Assembly (NCBI GenBank): GCA_019239425.1
Contig: JAFAZX010000027.1
Span: 155,858 to 219,857, forward strand
From: Acidobacteriota bacterium
GTDB lineage: Bacteria; Acidobacteriota; Blastocatellia; Pyrinomonadales; Pyrinomonadaceae
DNA: 64,000 nucleotides
Reading direction: 5' to 3'
Each line of letters begins with the position of its first letter. The stretch's first letter is position 1. The notes under the pieces were generated by a model. That model searched no databases. It had not been told where the DNA came from and saw nothing but the letters and a program-made list of their open reading frames with translations. The position numbers and the translations under genes are program-made. Positions 47,903 through 55,906 of this stretch are shown here, piece by piece.

Positions 47903-48697
47903 CTACTCGCCCGCCCACTCGGCCGAAGTGAAAGCGACCGGCGGCAGCGGCGCGGCCGGCGGTGCCTGGCGCGGCGCGCGCGGCTGACGAGGTGCGCCCG
48001 CCGCGGGACACTCGCCGCACTTGACCTTGAGCACCTTCACCCTCGCGCCGTCGCGCAGGACGCGGAACTCGTACGTGCCGGGCATAGAGTTGTTGAACTG
48101 GCGCACGAACTCCTCGGTCGTCTTCTGCCACTCGCCGCCCTGCGCCTCGAAGCGCGCACGCGTGTTGTAGGAGACGCGCAGCCCTTCGGCGTTGACGCGG
48201 AGCTTGTCCGCCCCGATGCGCGCCTCGTCGCCCGAAGCGAGCGCGCTCGTCAGCGCGCGGGGGTCGACGCCGGCGTCCGGCGGGATAATCATGGCGACCT
48301 CGGTTTCGGCCTTAGCCTCGGACGGCTCCGACACTTCGGCGCGCGCGAACTCGTTGATGGGGTCGTTCTTCGGGTCGCCGATCATCGCGCTCTGCTCGAA
48401 GCCCTTCTCGGCCGTGCGCGCCCCGGCGCGGCCCGACGCCTCGGCCCTGCCCGACTTCGCGGGGACGAAGTTCGACTTCTCCTTCGGGCAGGAGGCGAGA
48501 AGGCTTTCGGCCGGTCGCGCGGCCGGGGCGGCGGCGGTCGGCTCGCCCGCGGGCAGGTCAAGGAACGCGTACAGCAGCTCGCGGTGCAGCCGCGCGCCGA
48601 CCGCCCCCTTGAGTTCGCGGAGGTCGTGCGAGAGCTGCGGCAGCGAGAAGAGCGCCGCGGCGACGATGACGAACGCGATGACTGATCTGTGCTTCAT
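47903..48697 (-). CDS. Membrane-anchored or secreted protein of unknown function
   Basis: A 264-residue protein with an N-terminal hydrophobic segment (MKHRSVIAFVIVAAALFSLPQL) and a long Ala/Pro/Glu-rich linker. A more ordered part follows (about 150-240): IGADKLRVNAEGLRVSYNTRARFE and TEEFVRQFNNSMPGTYEFRVLRDG. A C-x2-C pair (KCGEC) and Pro-rich tail end the protein. The start at 48697 is chosen for the signal-like helix; a longer frame to 48802 is unlikely. No family is recognised. Confidence 0.75.
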   Translation of the reverse strand: MKHRSVIAFVIVAAALFSLPQLSHDLRELKGAVGARLHRELLYAFLDLPAGEPTAAAPAARPAESLLASCPKEKSNFVPAKSGRAEASGRAGARTAEKGFEQSAMIGDPKNDPINEFARAEVSEPSEAKAETEVAMIIPPDAGVDPRALTSALASGDEARIGADKLRVNAEGLRVSYNTRARFEAQGGEWQKTTEEFVRQFNNSMPGTYEFRVLRDGARVKVLKVKCGECPAAGAPRQPRAPRQAPPAAPLPPVAFTSAEWAGE

Positions 48698-49149
48698 AAC
48701 CCCACCCGCCTTTACCTTGCGAGCCCCGCCGGCCCGCCGACCTTTGTCTTTTGAGTCAAACTTGCTTGCGGCTCCAACTACCCCCGAAACACCACCCGCC
48801 AAGATTTCGTGGCAACTTTTTTTAGCTTACAATGTCGCCCGGCGTTCACCGTTAAGAGTTCAAGGCGTTACACGCGCGGGCGGCCCGCGGGTTCGTTTTC
48901 GCGTCTGGCGACGCCCGGTGCCCTCGGCCTTTCTCGTCACTGTTAGTGGCGCGGGCCGTCTGTTGGTTTCAAAAAATCTTCGGGGGCGGTTCCTTTTTTT
49001 CGGGCCGAGGCCGAACCGCACACCCGACCTTATTAACGCGTAAGGATGCGGCCACGGGGATCAAACGCTCAACGCATTTGTGACGAAAGTACCACGCCGG
49101 GGACGGGCCGCGCTTTGAGCGTGACGAAACGGACTGCGGCGGGGACGAA
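48698..49149. other. Intergenic region between divergent genes
   Basis: About 450 bases with no supported gene, repeat family member or tRNA. It includes an AT-rich run near 48815-48832 that could contain a promoter, but no -35/-10 pair was good enough to call. Confidence 0.5.
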
Positions 49150-50154
49150 ATGACGGATAAGATCAACCGCGGAGGGACGATGAGGTATAGACGATTCGGA
49201 CGCACGGGCTGGCAGGTGGGCGAGCTCGGTTACGGCATGTGGGGCATGGGCGGCTGGAGCGGCTCGGACGACGAGGAGTCCTTGCGCTCTCTGCAGCGCG
49301 CCGTCGACCTCGGGGTCAACTTCTTCGACACGGCCTGGGGCTACGGCGAAGGGCACAGCGAGGGGCTGCTCGGCCGGCTCGTCCGCGCGAATCCGGACAG
49401 AAGGCTCTACACGGCCTCGAAAATCCCGCCCAAGAATTTCAAGTGGCCGAGCAAGCGCGGCTTCACGCTCGACGAGACGTTCCCGCCCGAACACATCGAG
49501 CAGTACGTCCACAGCAGCCTGAAGAACTCGGGCCTTGAGAAGTTCGACCTGATGCAGTTCCACGTCTGGGAGGACGACTGGGTCGAGGACGACCGCTGGG
49601 CGAAGAAGATGGACGAGCTGCGCGCACAGGGACTCGTCGGCGCCGTCGGCATCAGCATCAACCGCTGGGAGCCCTGGAACGGCGTCCGCGCCGTCCGCTC
49701 GGGCCACGTCGACGCCGTGCAGGTCATCTACAACATCTTCGACCAGAACCCCGAAGACGAGTTATTCCCCGCCTGCAGGGACATGGACGTGGCCGTCATC
49801 GCGCGCGTCCCCTTCGACGAAGGGACTCTGACGGGCACGCTCACCAAAGAGAGCACCTGGCCCGAGGGCGACTGGCGCAACACCTACTTCGTCCCCGAGA
49901 ACCTCATCCCGAGCGTCGAGCGCGCCGACGCGCTGAAGCCCATCGCCGAGCGCGCCGGGCTGTCGCTGCCGGAGATGGCCCTGCGCTTCATCCTCTCAGA
50001 CCCGACAGTCTCGACCATCATCCCGGGCATGCGCAAGCTCAAGAACGTCGAGTCGAACGCCGCGGCGAGCGACGCCGGCCCGCTCGACGATGAGTTGTTG
50101 GAAGAGCTGCGCCCGCACCGCTGGGAGCGCAAGCCGAAGCCCTGGTCGCAGTGA
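49150..50154 (+). CDS. Aldo/keto reductase
   Basis: A 334-residue protein of the aldo/keto reductase superfamily: MRYRRFGRTGWQVGELGYG at the start of the barrel, NFFDTAWGYGEGHSEGLLG with the catalytic Asp and Tyr, Lys in ASKIPP, and the C-terminal NADP-binding part (ILSDPTVSTIIPGMRKLKNVESNAAA). The catalytic His normally in the QxH position is seen as LMQFHVWED. ATG 49150 is given; ATG 49180, with GGAGGG close by, gives the standard family start. No partner gene suggests a substrate. Confidence 0.92.
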   Translation: MTDKINRGGTMRYRRFGRTGWQVGELGYGMWGMGGWSGSDDEESLRSLQRAVDLGVNFFDTAWGYGEGHSEGLLGRLVRANPDRRLYTASKIPPKNFKWPSKRGFTLDETFPPEHIEQYVHSSLKNSGLEKFDLMQFHVWEDDWVEDDRWAKKMDELRAQGLVGAVGISINRWEPWNGVRAVRSGHVDAVQVIYNIFDQNPEDELFPACRDMDVAVIARVPFDEGTLTGTLTKESTWPEGDWRNTYFVPENLIPSVERADALKPIAERAGLSLPEMALRFILSDPTVSTIIPGMRKLKNVESNAAASDAGPLDDELLEELRPHRWERKPKPWSQ

Positions 50155-50180
50155 GAGGCTCAAGCGTCTGATGAGGAAAC

Positions 50181-50259
50181 AGTTCACCACAGAGACACAA
50201 AGGCACAGCTTCATCTTCAGTACTCAACAAGCCGTGCCTCTGTGTCTCTGTGGTGAACT
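50181..50259. repeat. 31-bp inverted repeat, CACAGAGACACAGAGGCACAG family
   Basis: Arms 50181-50211 and 50229-50259 with two mismatches, between the aldo/keto reductase and the VanX-like gene. Confidence 0.87.
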
Positions 50260-50278
50260 GCCTTCACCAACACTTTCA

Positions 50279-50959
50279 ATGACTAAAATAATAATAAGCC
50301 GTCGAGCGCCCGCCCTCCTCTTTCTGCTAGCCCTGCTCTTGCTGCCCGCGCGCGCGCAGGACGGCCCCCCGAAAGAGGAGGGCAAGTTCCGCACGCCCGA
50401 CCTCGTCGAGTTGATAAAACTCGACCGCACGATCAAGTTAGACATTCGTTACGCGACGGCGAACAACTTCACGGGCCGACCTGTCTACACGGAGGCGCGC
50501 GCCTTCCTACAGCGCCCGGCCGCGGCGGCGCTCGTGCGCGCGGGCCGCAGGTTGAGGATGAAGGGTTACGGACTCGCGGTCTTCGACGGCTACCGCCCGT
50601 GGTCTGTGACCAAAATCTTCTGGGACATCACGCCCGCCGACAAGAAGCAGTTCGTCGCAGACCCCGCGAAGGGGTCGCGCCACAACCGCGGCTGCGCCGT
50701 CGACCTGACGCTCTACAACCTCAAGACCGGCCGGGAGGTCTCGATGCCCGGCGAGTACGACGAGATGTCGGAGCACTCCCACATCAACTACGCGGGCGGC
50801 ACGCCCGAGCAGCGACGCCTCCGCGACCTCCTCCGCGCCGCGATGGAGGCCGAGGGCTTCACGCCCTACGAACCCGAGTGGTGGCACTACGACTTCAAAG
50901 ACTGGCGGCAGTACCCGATTCTGGACATCAGCTTCTCGGATATAAACAGTAGGCAGTAG
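50279..50959 (+). CDS. D-alanyl-D-alanine dipeptidase, VanX/DdpX-like, exported
   Basis: A 226-residue M15D peptidase with a signal peptide (residues 8-27). The zinc motif S-x-H-x-x-G-x-A-x-D is present as SRHNRGCAVD, the second zinc/catalytic set as EWWHYDF (Glu and His), and an Arg at FDGYRPWSV corresponds to the VanX substrate Arg. It would cleave D-Ala-D-Ala in the periplasm, for cell-wall recycling rather than vancomycin resistance, since no VanHA genes are nearby. The last residues (NSRQ) and the TAG stop are encoded by a CAGTAGGCAG repeat, so the C terminus was probably shaped by repeat insertion. No clear ribosome-binding site. Confidence 0.9.
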   Translation: MTKIIISRRAPALLFLLALLLLPARAQDGPPKEEGKFRTPDLVELIKLDRTIKLDIRYATANNFTGRPVYTEARAFLQRPAAAALVRAGRRLRMKGYGLAVFDGYRPWSVTKIFWDITPADKKQFVADPAKGSRHNRGCAVDLTLYNLKTGREVSMPGEYDEMSEHSHINYAGGTPEQRRLRDLLRAAMEAEGFTPYEPEWWHYDFKDWRQYPILDISFSDINSRQ

Positions 50960-51090
50960 GCAGTAGGCAGTTGAAGCAAAAGGCAGCCTGAGCGAAACGG
51001 AGGCGGCGAGTCGCTAAACTCGCCGCCTCCGTCTCGTTTGGCTTCTTCCTTAAAGACTAACTGCCTACAGCCATCTGCCTACTGCCTACT
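50948..51090. repeat. Compound hairpin, CAGTAGGCAG family
   Basis: Outer left arm 50948-50972, right arm 51059-51090 (the left arm lacks one unit, so pairing is partial). Inner stem ACGGAGGCGGCGAGT (50997-51011) with its exact complement at 51018-51032. It overlaps the stop of the dipeptidase gene and the end of the haloperoxidase-like gene. Confidence 0.88.
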
Positions 51091-52828
51091 GGTTCGTGAT
51101 GGTCGCGTTCGTGCCGTCAAACTTCTTGATGGTGATGGTGAAGGGCTCGTTGTAGCTCTTCGCGCGGTCGCGCAGGACTGAGAGCGCGACCTGCTCGCCG
51201 AGCAGGATCGACCAGTAGGACGAGCTGCGGAAGTGTATGCCCGAGTGAATCCCGTGGCCGAAGGTGATGTTGTAGGCCAGCTTGTTCAGCTCGCCGTTGA
51301 TGTCGAGCTGCGCGGCGTCCGCGCCCGCGTAGTTGAGCAGCGAGGTGCCCGTCGAGTCGGGCACGTACACGTCGCGGCCGGCGGCCGTCAGCAAAGGCTT
51401 GACCTTCTGCGCGCCGTTGAAGAAGAACTTCAGCGCCGTGATGCACGCGCCGCCCACGGTGCCGTGGCCCGTCGGGTAGCACGGGTGCGTCGGCGAGCCT
51501 TCGGGGAACGCCTGCGGCAGAAGGTAGGTGCCGTACTGCTGGAAGACCTTCGTCAAGGCCGCCGAGTTGAGCGCGTCCGCGTGGAGCGCGGCCGCCGCCT
51601 GCGGCATCGGGTTCTGGTTCGTCTTGCGCGCGTGGACGAGCCCGCCGTACTCCTCGGGCCTCATGCGCAAATCCTTAACCCACTTGTGGAACCACGCGGC
51701 CTTCAAGGCGCGCGTCGCCATCTCGCAGAGCGTCCCGGCCGCATCCGGGCCGCCGAGCGTGCCGAAGGCCTTCTGCGTCTGCGAGCCGATGTAAGGGTTG
51801 CCGGGGTTCGGCGCGGCCCTGAGTCCCGCGAGGATGAGGAACGCCGTGAAGTAACCTTGAAAGAGCACGTCCACGCGCGTGTAGGCCGCGAGGTCGCGCC
51901 CGTTGCGGACGTAGCGCGGCGTCGGGTCGTACGCGAGCGGCCCTTCGTCGGGGCCGCCGTTCTGTATGTTCTGGTAGGTGGCGACCGAGGTCATGAACTC
52001 CTGGTTCGGCAGGAAGGTCTGATACCTCTGGTCGAGGAGCTGCGCGCCGTAGAAGGTCGGCTGCAACATGAACTGCGAGATGTAAGGCCCTTTGACGTTG
52101 CCGTCGCCGGGGACGAACTGGCCGCGGAAGAGGTTCTGCGGCGTGACCGGCTTCGGTATCGAGTCGTTCGCCGCGCTGTTGACGTACGACATGTTGTTCA
52201 TGTCGGCGACTGCCTGCGCGACCAGGGGACTCGAAGCGTAGTCCGTGAAGTTCACGTCGCGCAGAATCGCGGCCCAGTAGTGCTCGACGGCCTCGGCCGC
52301 CGTCTGCGCGCCGGCCGTAGTCGGCGCGGCCGGGATGACCGACGCGTGCGAGTCGAGACCTTGGAGGTCGAAGGCGAGCGCGACCTGCGGGCCGTTGAGC
52401 TTCGAGTTCCCTCCCCCGCCGGGCGTGCCGACGATGACGGAGTTGAAGTCGGAGTGATTGCCGGTCTGGAAGGCTTTGAGGAGGCTGCGGACGGCGGCCG
52501 CGTTCGGCACGCCGAGCGCGTCGTGCGCGAGGCCCTTCGTGTAGACACCGCTGAAGTCCGTGTAGCGCGTGAGGTCGCCGTTGTCGGCCTGCTGGCCGGC
52601 GTTGACCTTCTGATCCTGCGCCATCTTCATGCGGTAGTTGAAGCTGTCGTTGGCGCGGTTGGCCGCGGCCGAGTTGCCGTTGCCGCTGCCTTGCGCGGCC
52701 AGGGCGGCCGACTCCTTCGCGCCGAGCGCGGGCCTGAGGCCGATGGCCCCGGCGGCGAGGGCGGCGGCGCCGGCCTGGCCGAGAAACTTTCTGCGCGCGG
52801 GGGAAGTGTTGGGGGACTTCTCCTTCAT
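51086..52828 (-). CDS. Vanadium haloperoxidase-like protein, Tat-exported
   Basis: A 580-residue protein with a twin-arginine signal (ARRKFLGQAGAAALAAG). The vanadate-site motifs of algal and bacterial bromoperoxidases are K-x7-R-P (KWVKDLRMRP), P-S-G-H-like (CYPTGHGTVGGA) and the final R-x5-H. The last is altered: the segment reads FGHGIHSGIHFRSS, where the Arg expected before the His seems to be replaced by His with an extra residue. It could be an acid phosphatase-related or modified haloperoxidase. RBS AAAGGA precedes the ATG. Confidence 0.85.
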   Translation of the reverse strand: MKEKSPNTSPARRKFLGQAGAAALAAGAIGLRPALGAKESAALAAQGSGNGNSAAANRANDSFNYRMKMAQDQKVNAGQQADNGDLTRYTDFSGVYTKGLAHDALGVPNAAAVRSLLKAFQTGNHSDFNSVIVGTPGGGGNSKLNGPQVALAFDLQGLDSHASVIPAAPTTAGAQTAAEAVEHYWAAILRDVNFTDYASSPLVAQAVADMNNMSYVNSAANDSIPKPVTPQNLFRGQFVPGDGNVKGPYISQFMLQPTFYGAQLLDQRYQTFLPNQEFMTSVATYQNIQNGGPDEGPLAYDPTPRYVRNGRDLAAYTRVDVLFQGYFTAFLILAGLRAAPNPGNPYIGSQTQKAFGTLGGPDAAGTLCEMATRALKAAWFHKWVKDLRMRPEEYGGLVHARKTNQNPMPQAAAALHADALNSAALTKVFQQYGTYLLPQAFPEGSPTHPCYPTGHGTVGGACITALKFFFNGAQKVKPLLTAAGRDVYVPDSTGTSLLNYAGADAAQLDINGELNKLAYNITFGHGIHSGIHFRSSSYWSILLGEQVALSVLRDRAKSYNEPFTITIKKFDGTNATITNQ

Positions 52829-53427
52829 GGTTCGAAGAATCCTTTCTGTGAGAGGGCGGTCTGGGACGATTGTAGCGGCAAAGGTGCTTGCCGTTGTTAG
52901 CTTGATGGTGCGGCTTGAAACAGAGTGTGTGGGGAGCCACCTGAGTCTGCGTGTCTGTAAGACGCCGGGACTCTATACCCGAGCACCTTCGTTGTCAAAC
53001 GATTAGCAGTAGGCAGTAGGCAGACGGCAGTAGGCAGTTTGGAGCCCCGTCAGGGGCGGCATGTTTATAGCCCTTACGGTTTATTGACCACGAGCCCCGT
53101 CAGGGCCGACACGTACATGCCGCCCCTCCGGGGCTCAACACTCTTAACTGCCTACTGCCTACTGCCTACTGCTCATACCAAATAGTGCTCGGCCTGCACC
53201 ATCTGGCATGGTATAGAATCTTAGTCTCAACTATTTTCCTGAAAACCGGCCCGCAATGTCCCTCGCCACGTGCCTGGTCGGACACGGGCACGTGCTTTGC
53301 ACCGGCCGCGGGCAAAGGACGAAAGGCCCCGCGAGTGCTCTTCCCCCTCGGGGAAGCAAGGTCTCGTCCGCCCGTTTCTGCCCCCAAAGCAGAGCCCGTT
53401 TGATCCGCGAACGAAGGAGCGTCCAGT
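52829..53427. other. Intergenic region with a compound hairpin
   Basis: A 599-base gap between divergent genes. It contains the hairpin at 53005-53173 and, toward the FecR gene, an ATACCA/TGGTAT inverted repeat (53176-53215 region) with a TATAGAAT that may be a -10 element. No gene is supported. Confidence 0.5.
53005..53173. repeat. Compound hairpin: CAGTAGGCAG arms around a GAGCCCCGTCAGGGGCG stem
   Basis: Outer arms 53005-53039 and 53146-53173. The interior is a different module, GAGCCCCGTCAGGGGCGGCA (53042 onward) paired with its complement near 53115-53136, plus a second direct copy of GAGCCCCGTCAGGG at 53092. The same outer family thus carries different inserts at different loci. Confidence 0.85.
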
Positions 53428-55653
53428 ATGCGTTCTCGTCTCTCTGCGCCGACAGTCACCCTCTTCCTTCTCTCCACACTCTTTCTCCTGACCTCTGCGG
53501 CCCGCGCCGCCGACGACACTTACAACGACGACGACGAGTACGAGGAGCGCGCGCGCGTCCTGCGCGTCAGCCTCCTCAAAGGCGAAGTCACTCTGAAGCG
53601 CGCCGGCGGCGACGAGTGGGAGGACGTGCGCCTGAACTCGCCGCTCGTTGAGGGCGACGTGCTCGCCACGGGCCGCGACTCGCGCCTGGAGATACAGGCC
53701 GACGCGCGCAACTTCGTCCGCGTCGGCCCCGACTCCGTCATCAAGGTCGTCACGCTGCGCGACGAAGGCATCGCGCTCAGCCTCTCCGAAGGCACGGCCA
53801 CCTTCCGCCTCTCGCACTTCGACAAGACCAAAGAGTATTTCGAACTCGACGCGCCGGGCACGACCGTCGCCGCCGAGCGCGTCGGCCAGTACCGCGTCGA
53901 CGTGGAGCGCGACGGCGCGGTGCGCGTCACCGTCCGCGAGGACGGGCGCGCGCGCATCTACTCGCAGAACTCCGGCTTCGTCCTGCGCAACGACCGCACG
54001 GCGCGGCTCGCGCCCGACGCCTCGGGCGAAGCGGACTGGGAGTTCATGGCCGCCGCCGGCTCCGACGAGTGGGACGCCTGGAACGAAGACCGCGAGCGCT
54101 ACCTCGCCGAGCGTCTGAAGTTCGAGGGGCGAGACCGCTACTACGACACGGACGTGTACGGCGCGGAGGAGTTGGACGCCTACGGCGACTGGGTCTACAC
54201 GAGCAACTACGGCTACGTGTGGCGCCCGCACACGACCGTCATCAACGTCTACAACGACTGGGCGCCGTACCGCTACGGCCGCTGGGTCTGGTGCCCGCCT
54301 TACGGCTGGACGTGGGTGGCGGACGAGCCCTGGGGCTGGGCGCCGTACCACTACGGCCGCTGGGTCTACTACAACAGCCAATGGTGCTGGGCGCCGCGCG
54401 GCTACGGCTACCGCTACCGCCGCGCGTGGTGGAGGCCGGCGCTCGTCGCCTTCATCACCATCGACTTCGGGCGCGACCGGCACGTCTGCTGGTACCCGCT
54501 CACGTACGGCCAGCGCGACCCGCGCGGCCGCCGCTGGTCGCGCGAGTTCGACCGCCTGTCGCCCCTGCGCGGACGCGACGCGGAGCACCTGCGGCGACAG
54601 AATCCGTACTGGCTGCGCGCCGTCTCGACCGCGCCCGCGCGTGAGTTCGGCGAACGCACACTGAGGCCGCGGGCCGCGGGCGGCGACCTCGCCGAGCGCG
54701 CTTTGACGGGCGAGCCCGTGCGCGGGCAACTGCCCATCCAGCGCCCAGACGCGACGCGCGGCGCGCCTCGCGTCGGCGGCGCACGGCCCACCGGGGCCGA
54801 CGGCCGCGACACGCTCTCCATCAACCGCCCGACTCCCATCATGCCGCCGCGCCCCGTGAGCGAACGCACGACCGGCGCCGCCGCGCGCACGCCCGGTGCG
54901 CCGCTCGAAGGCGAGCTGCGCCGCACGCGCGTCTTCAACAACCGCGAGCCGCGCATGCCTTCCGCGCCCGACGCGACCGGCGTCAACAGTCCGACCGGCC
55001 CCGGCCCCGTCGGCGGCGACACGAACACCGGCGCGGTAGAGCGTCCGCGCAACTACGGCACACCCGCCACGAACCCGGGCGGCGACTCCGCACAGCCCGT
55101 GCGCGCAAGACCCACGCGCCCCGTCGAGCCCGCGCCCGGCGGCGGCTACCCGAACGGCGACGACGCCATGACGCCCAAGCGGCGCCCGCGCGACACGGGC
55201 GGCGACAACGTCGAGCCGCGCGCGCGCCCGACGCAACCGTCGGGCGATGCGCCGCGCGAAGCGAGCCCGCGCGACGAAAGCTCAAGCCCCGTCTACCGCC
55301 CCCGCTACGAGCCGCGCGTCAGGCCGCGCGATGACAACGGCGGCAGCTCTTCAACGCCCGCGCGCCGCGAGGCGCCGCCCTCCTACAACCCCGAGCCGAG
55401 CGCGCCGCGTGAGTCCCCCTCTCGACGCGAGGCGCCCGAGCCGCGCCACGAATCGCCGCGCTCCGAGCCTCGCCCCGAGCCGCGACGCGAACAGCCGCGC
55501 CAAGAGGCTCCGCGCGACGAGCCGCGGCAGGAAGCGCCGCGGCAGGAAGCTCCTCGACGCGAAGCGCCGCGGCAGGAGGCGCCGCGTCAAGAGGCCCCGC
55601 GCCACCGAGACCCGGACGCGCCGCGGCCCAGGGAGCGGCCGGACAACCGCTAA
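53428..55653 (+). CDS. FecR-domain/DUF6600 secreted protein with repetitive C terminus
   Basis: A 741-residue secreted protein: signal peptide (1-27), an FecR-like beta region (about 40-190, LRVSLLKGEVTLKRAGG and RVGPDSVIKVV), and a Trp/Tyr-rich DUF6600 part (about 250-340) with repeated W-x-P-x-x-Y-G-R-W units (WAPYRYGRWVW, WAPYHYGRWVY). The last 300 residues are Pro/Arg/Glu-rich and low complexity, ending in tandem PRQEA/PRREA units. Such proteins are common in Acidobacteriota; function is unknown, and cell-surface polymer contact is conceivable. AAGGAG precedes the ATG by eight bases. Confidence 0.88.
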   Translation: MRSRLSAPTVTLFLLSTLFLLTSAARAADDTYNDDDEYEERARVLRVSLLKGEVTLKRAGGDEWEDVRLNSPLVEGDVLATGRDSRLEIQADARNFVRVGPDSVIKVVTLRDEGIALSLSEGTATFRLSHFDKTKEYFELDAPGTTVAAERVGQYRVDVERDGAVRVTVREDGRARIYSQNSGFVLRNDRTARLAPDASGEADWEFMAAAGSDEWDAWNEDRERYLAERLKFEGRDRYYDTDVYGAEELDAYGDWVYTSNYGYVWRPHTTVINVYNDWAPYRYGRWVWCPPYGWTWVADEPWGWAPYHYGRWVYYNSQWCWAPRGYGYRYRRAWWRPALVAFITIDFGRDRHVCWYPLTYGQRDPRGRRWSREFDRLSPLRGRDAEHLRRQNPYWLRAVSTAPAREFGERTLRPRAAGGDLAERALTGEPVRGQLPIQRPDATRGAPRVGGARPTGADGRDTLSINRPTPIMPPRPVSERTTGAAARTPGAPLEGELRRTRVFNNREPRMPSAPDATGVNSPTGPGPVGGDTNTGAVERPRNYGTPATNPGGDSAQPVRARPTRPVEPAPGGGYPNGDDAMTPKRRPRDTGGDNVEPRARPTQPSGDAPREASPRDESSSPVYRPRYEPRVRPRDDNGGSSSTPARREAPPSYNPEPSAPRESPSRREAPEPRHESPRSEPRPEPRREQPRQEAPRDEPRQEAPRQEAPRREAPRQEAPRQEAPRHRDPDAPRPRERPDNR

Positions 55654-55771
55654 CCGAGAGAGTCGGGGGCGCGAGACGGGGCCTCGCGCCTCCGCTTGGC
55701 GGCGGCCGCAGCGCCGCGCGGACACGACCGACGCAACTCGCCGCACGACGCTGCGGCCGCCGCAATAAAGC

Positions 55772-55892
55772 AGTAGGCAGTAGGCAGATGGCAGTAGGCA
55801 GTCGCTCAGCGCGACAAAGGTTGAAGGGTTAGTTCAGGATTACCGACAGCATAGCTCTCAACTGCCTACTGCCATCTGCCTTACTGCCTACT
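55772..55892. repeat. Hairpin, CAGTAGGCAG family
   Basis: Arms 55772-55802 and 55861-55892, complementary apart from one extra T in the right arm. The interior has no GC-rich stem, unlike other copies. It lies 14 bases before the next start codon. Confidence 0.87.
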
Positions 55893-55906
55893 CGAAAGGA
55901 TTTCAC

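Noticed and set aside
48840..48900. A possible tRNA T-loop (AGTTCAAGGC)
   Set aside because: No acceptor stem or anticodon arm could be built around it.
50279..50959. VanX-like gene as part of a vancomycin-resistance cassette
   Set aside because: No VanH, VanA or VanRS genes are nearby and the protein has an export signal, which fits cell-wall turnover instead.
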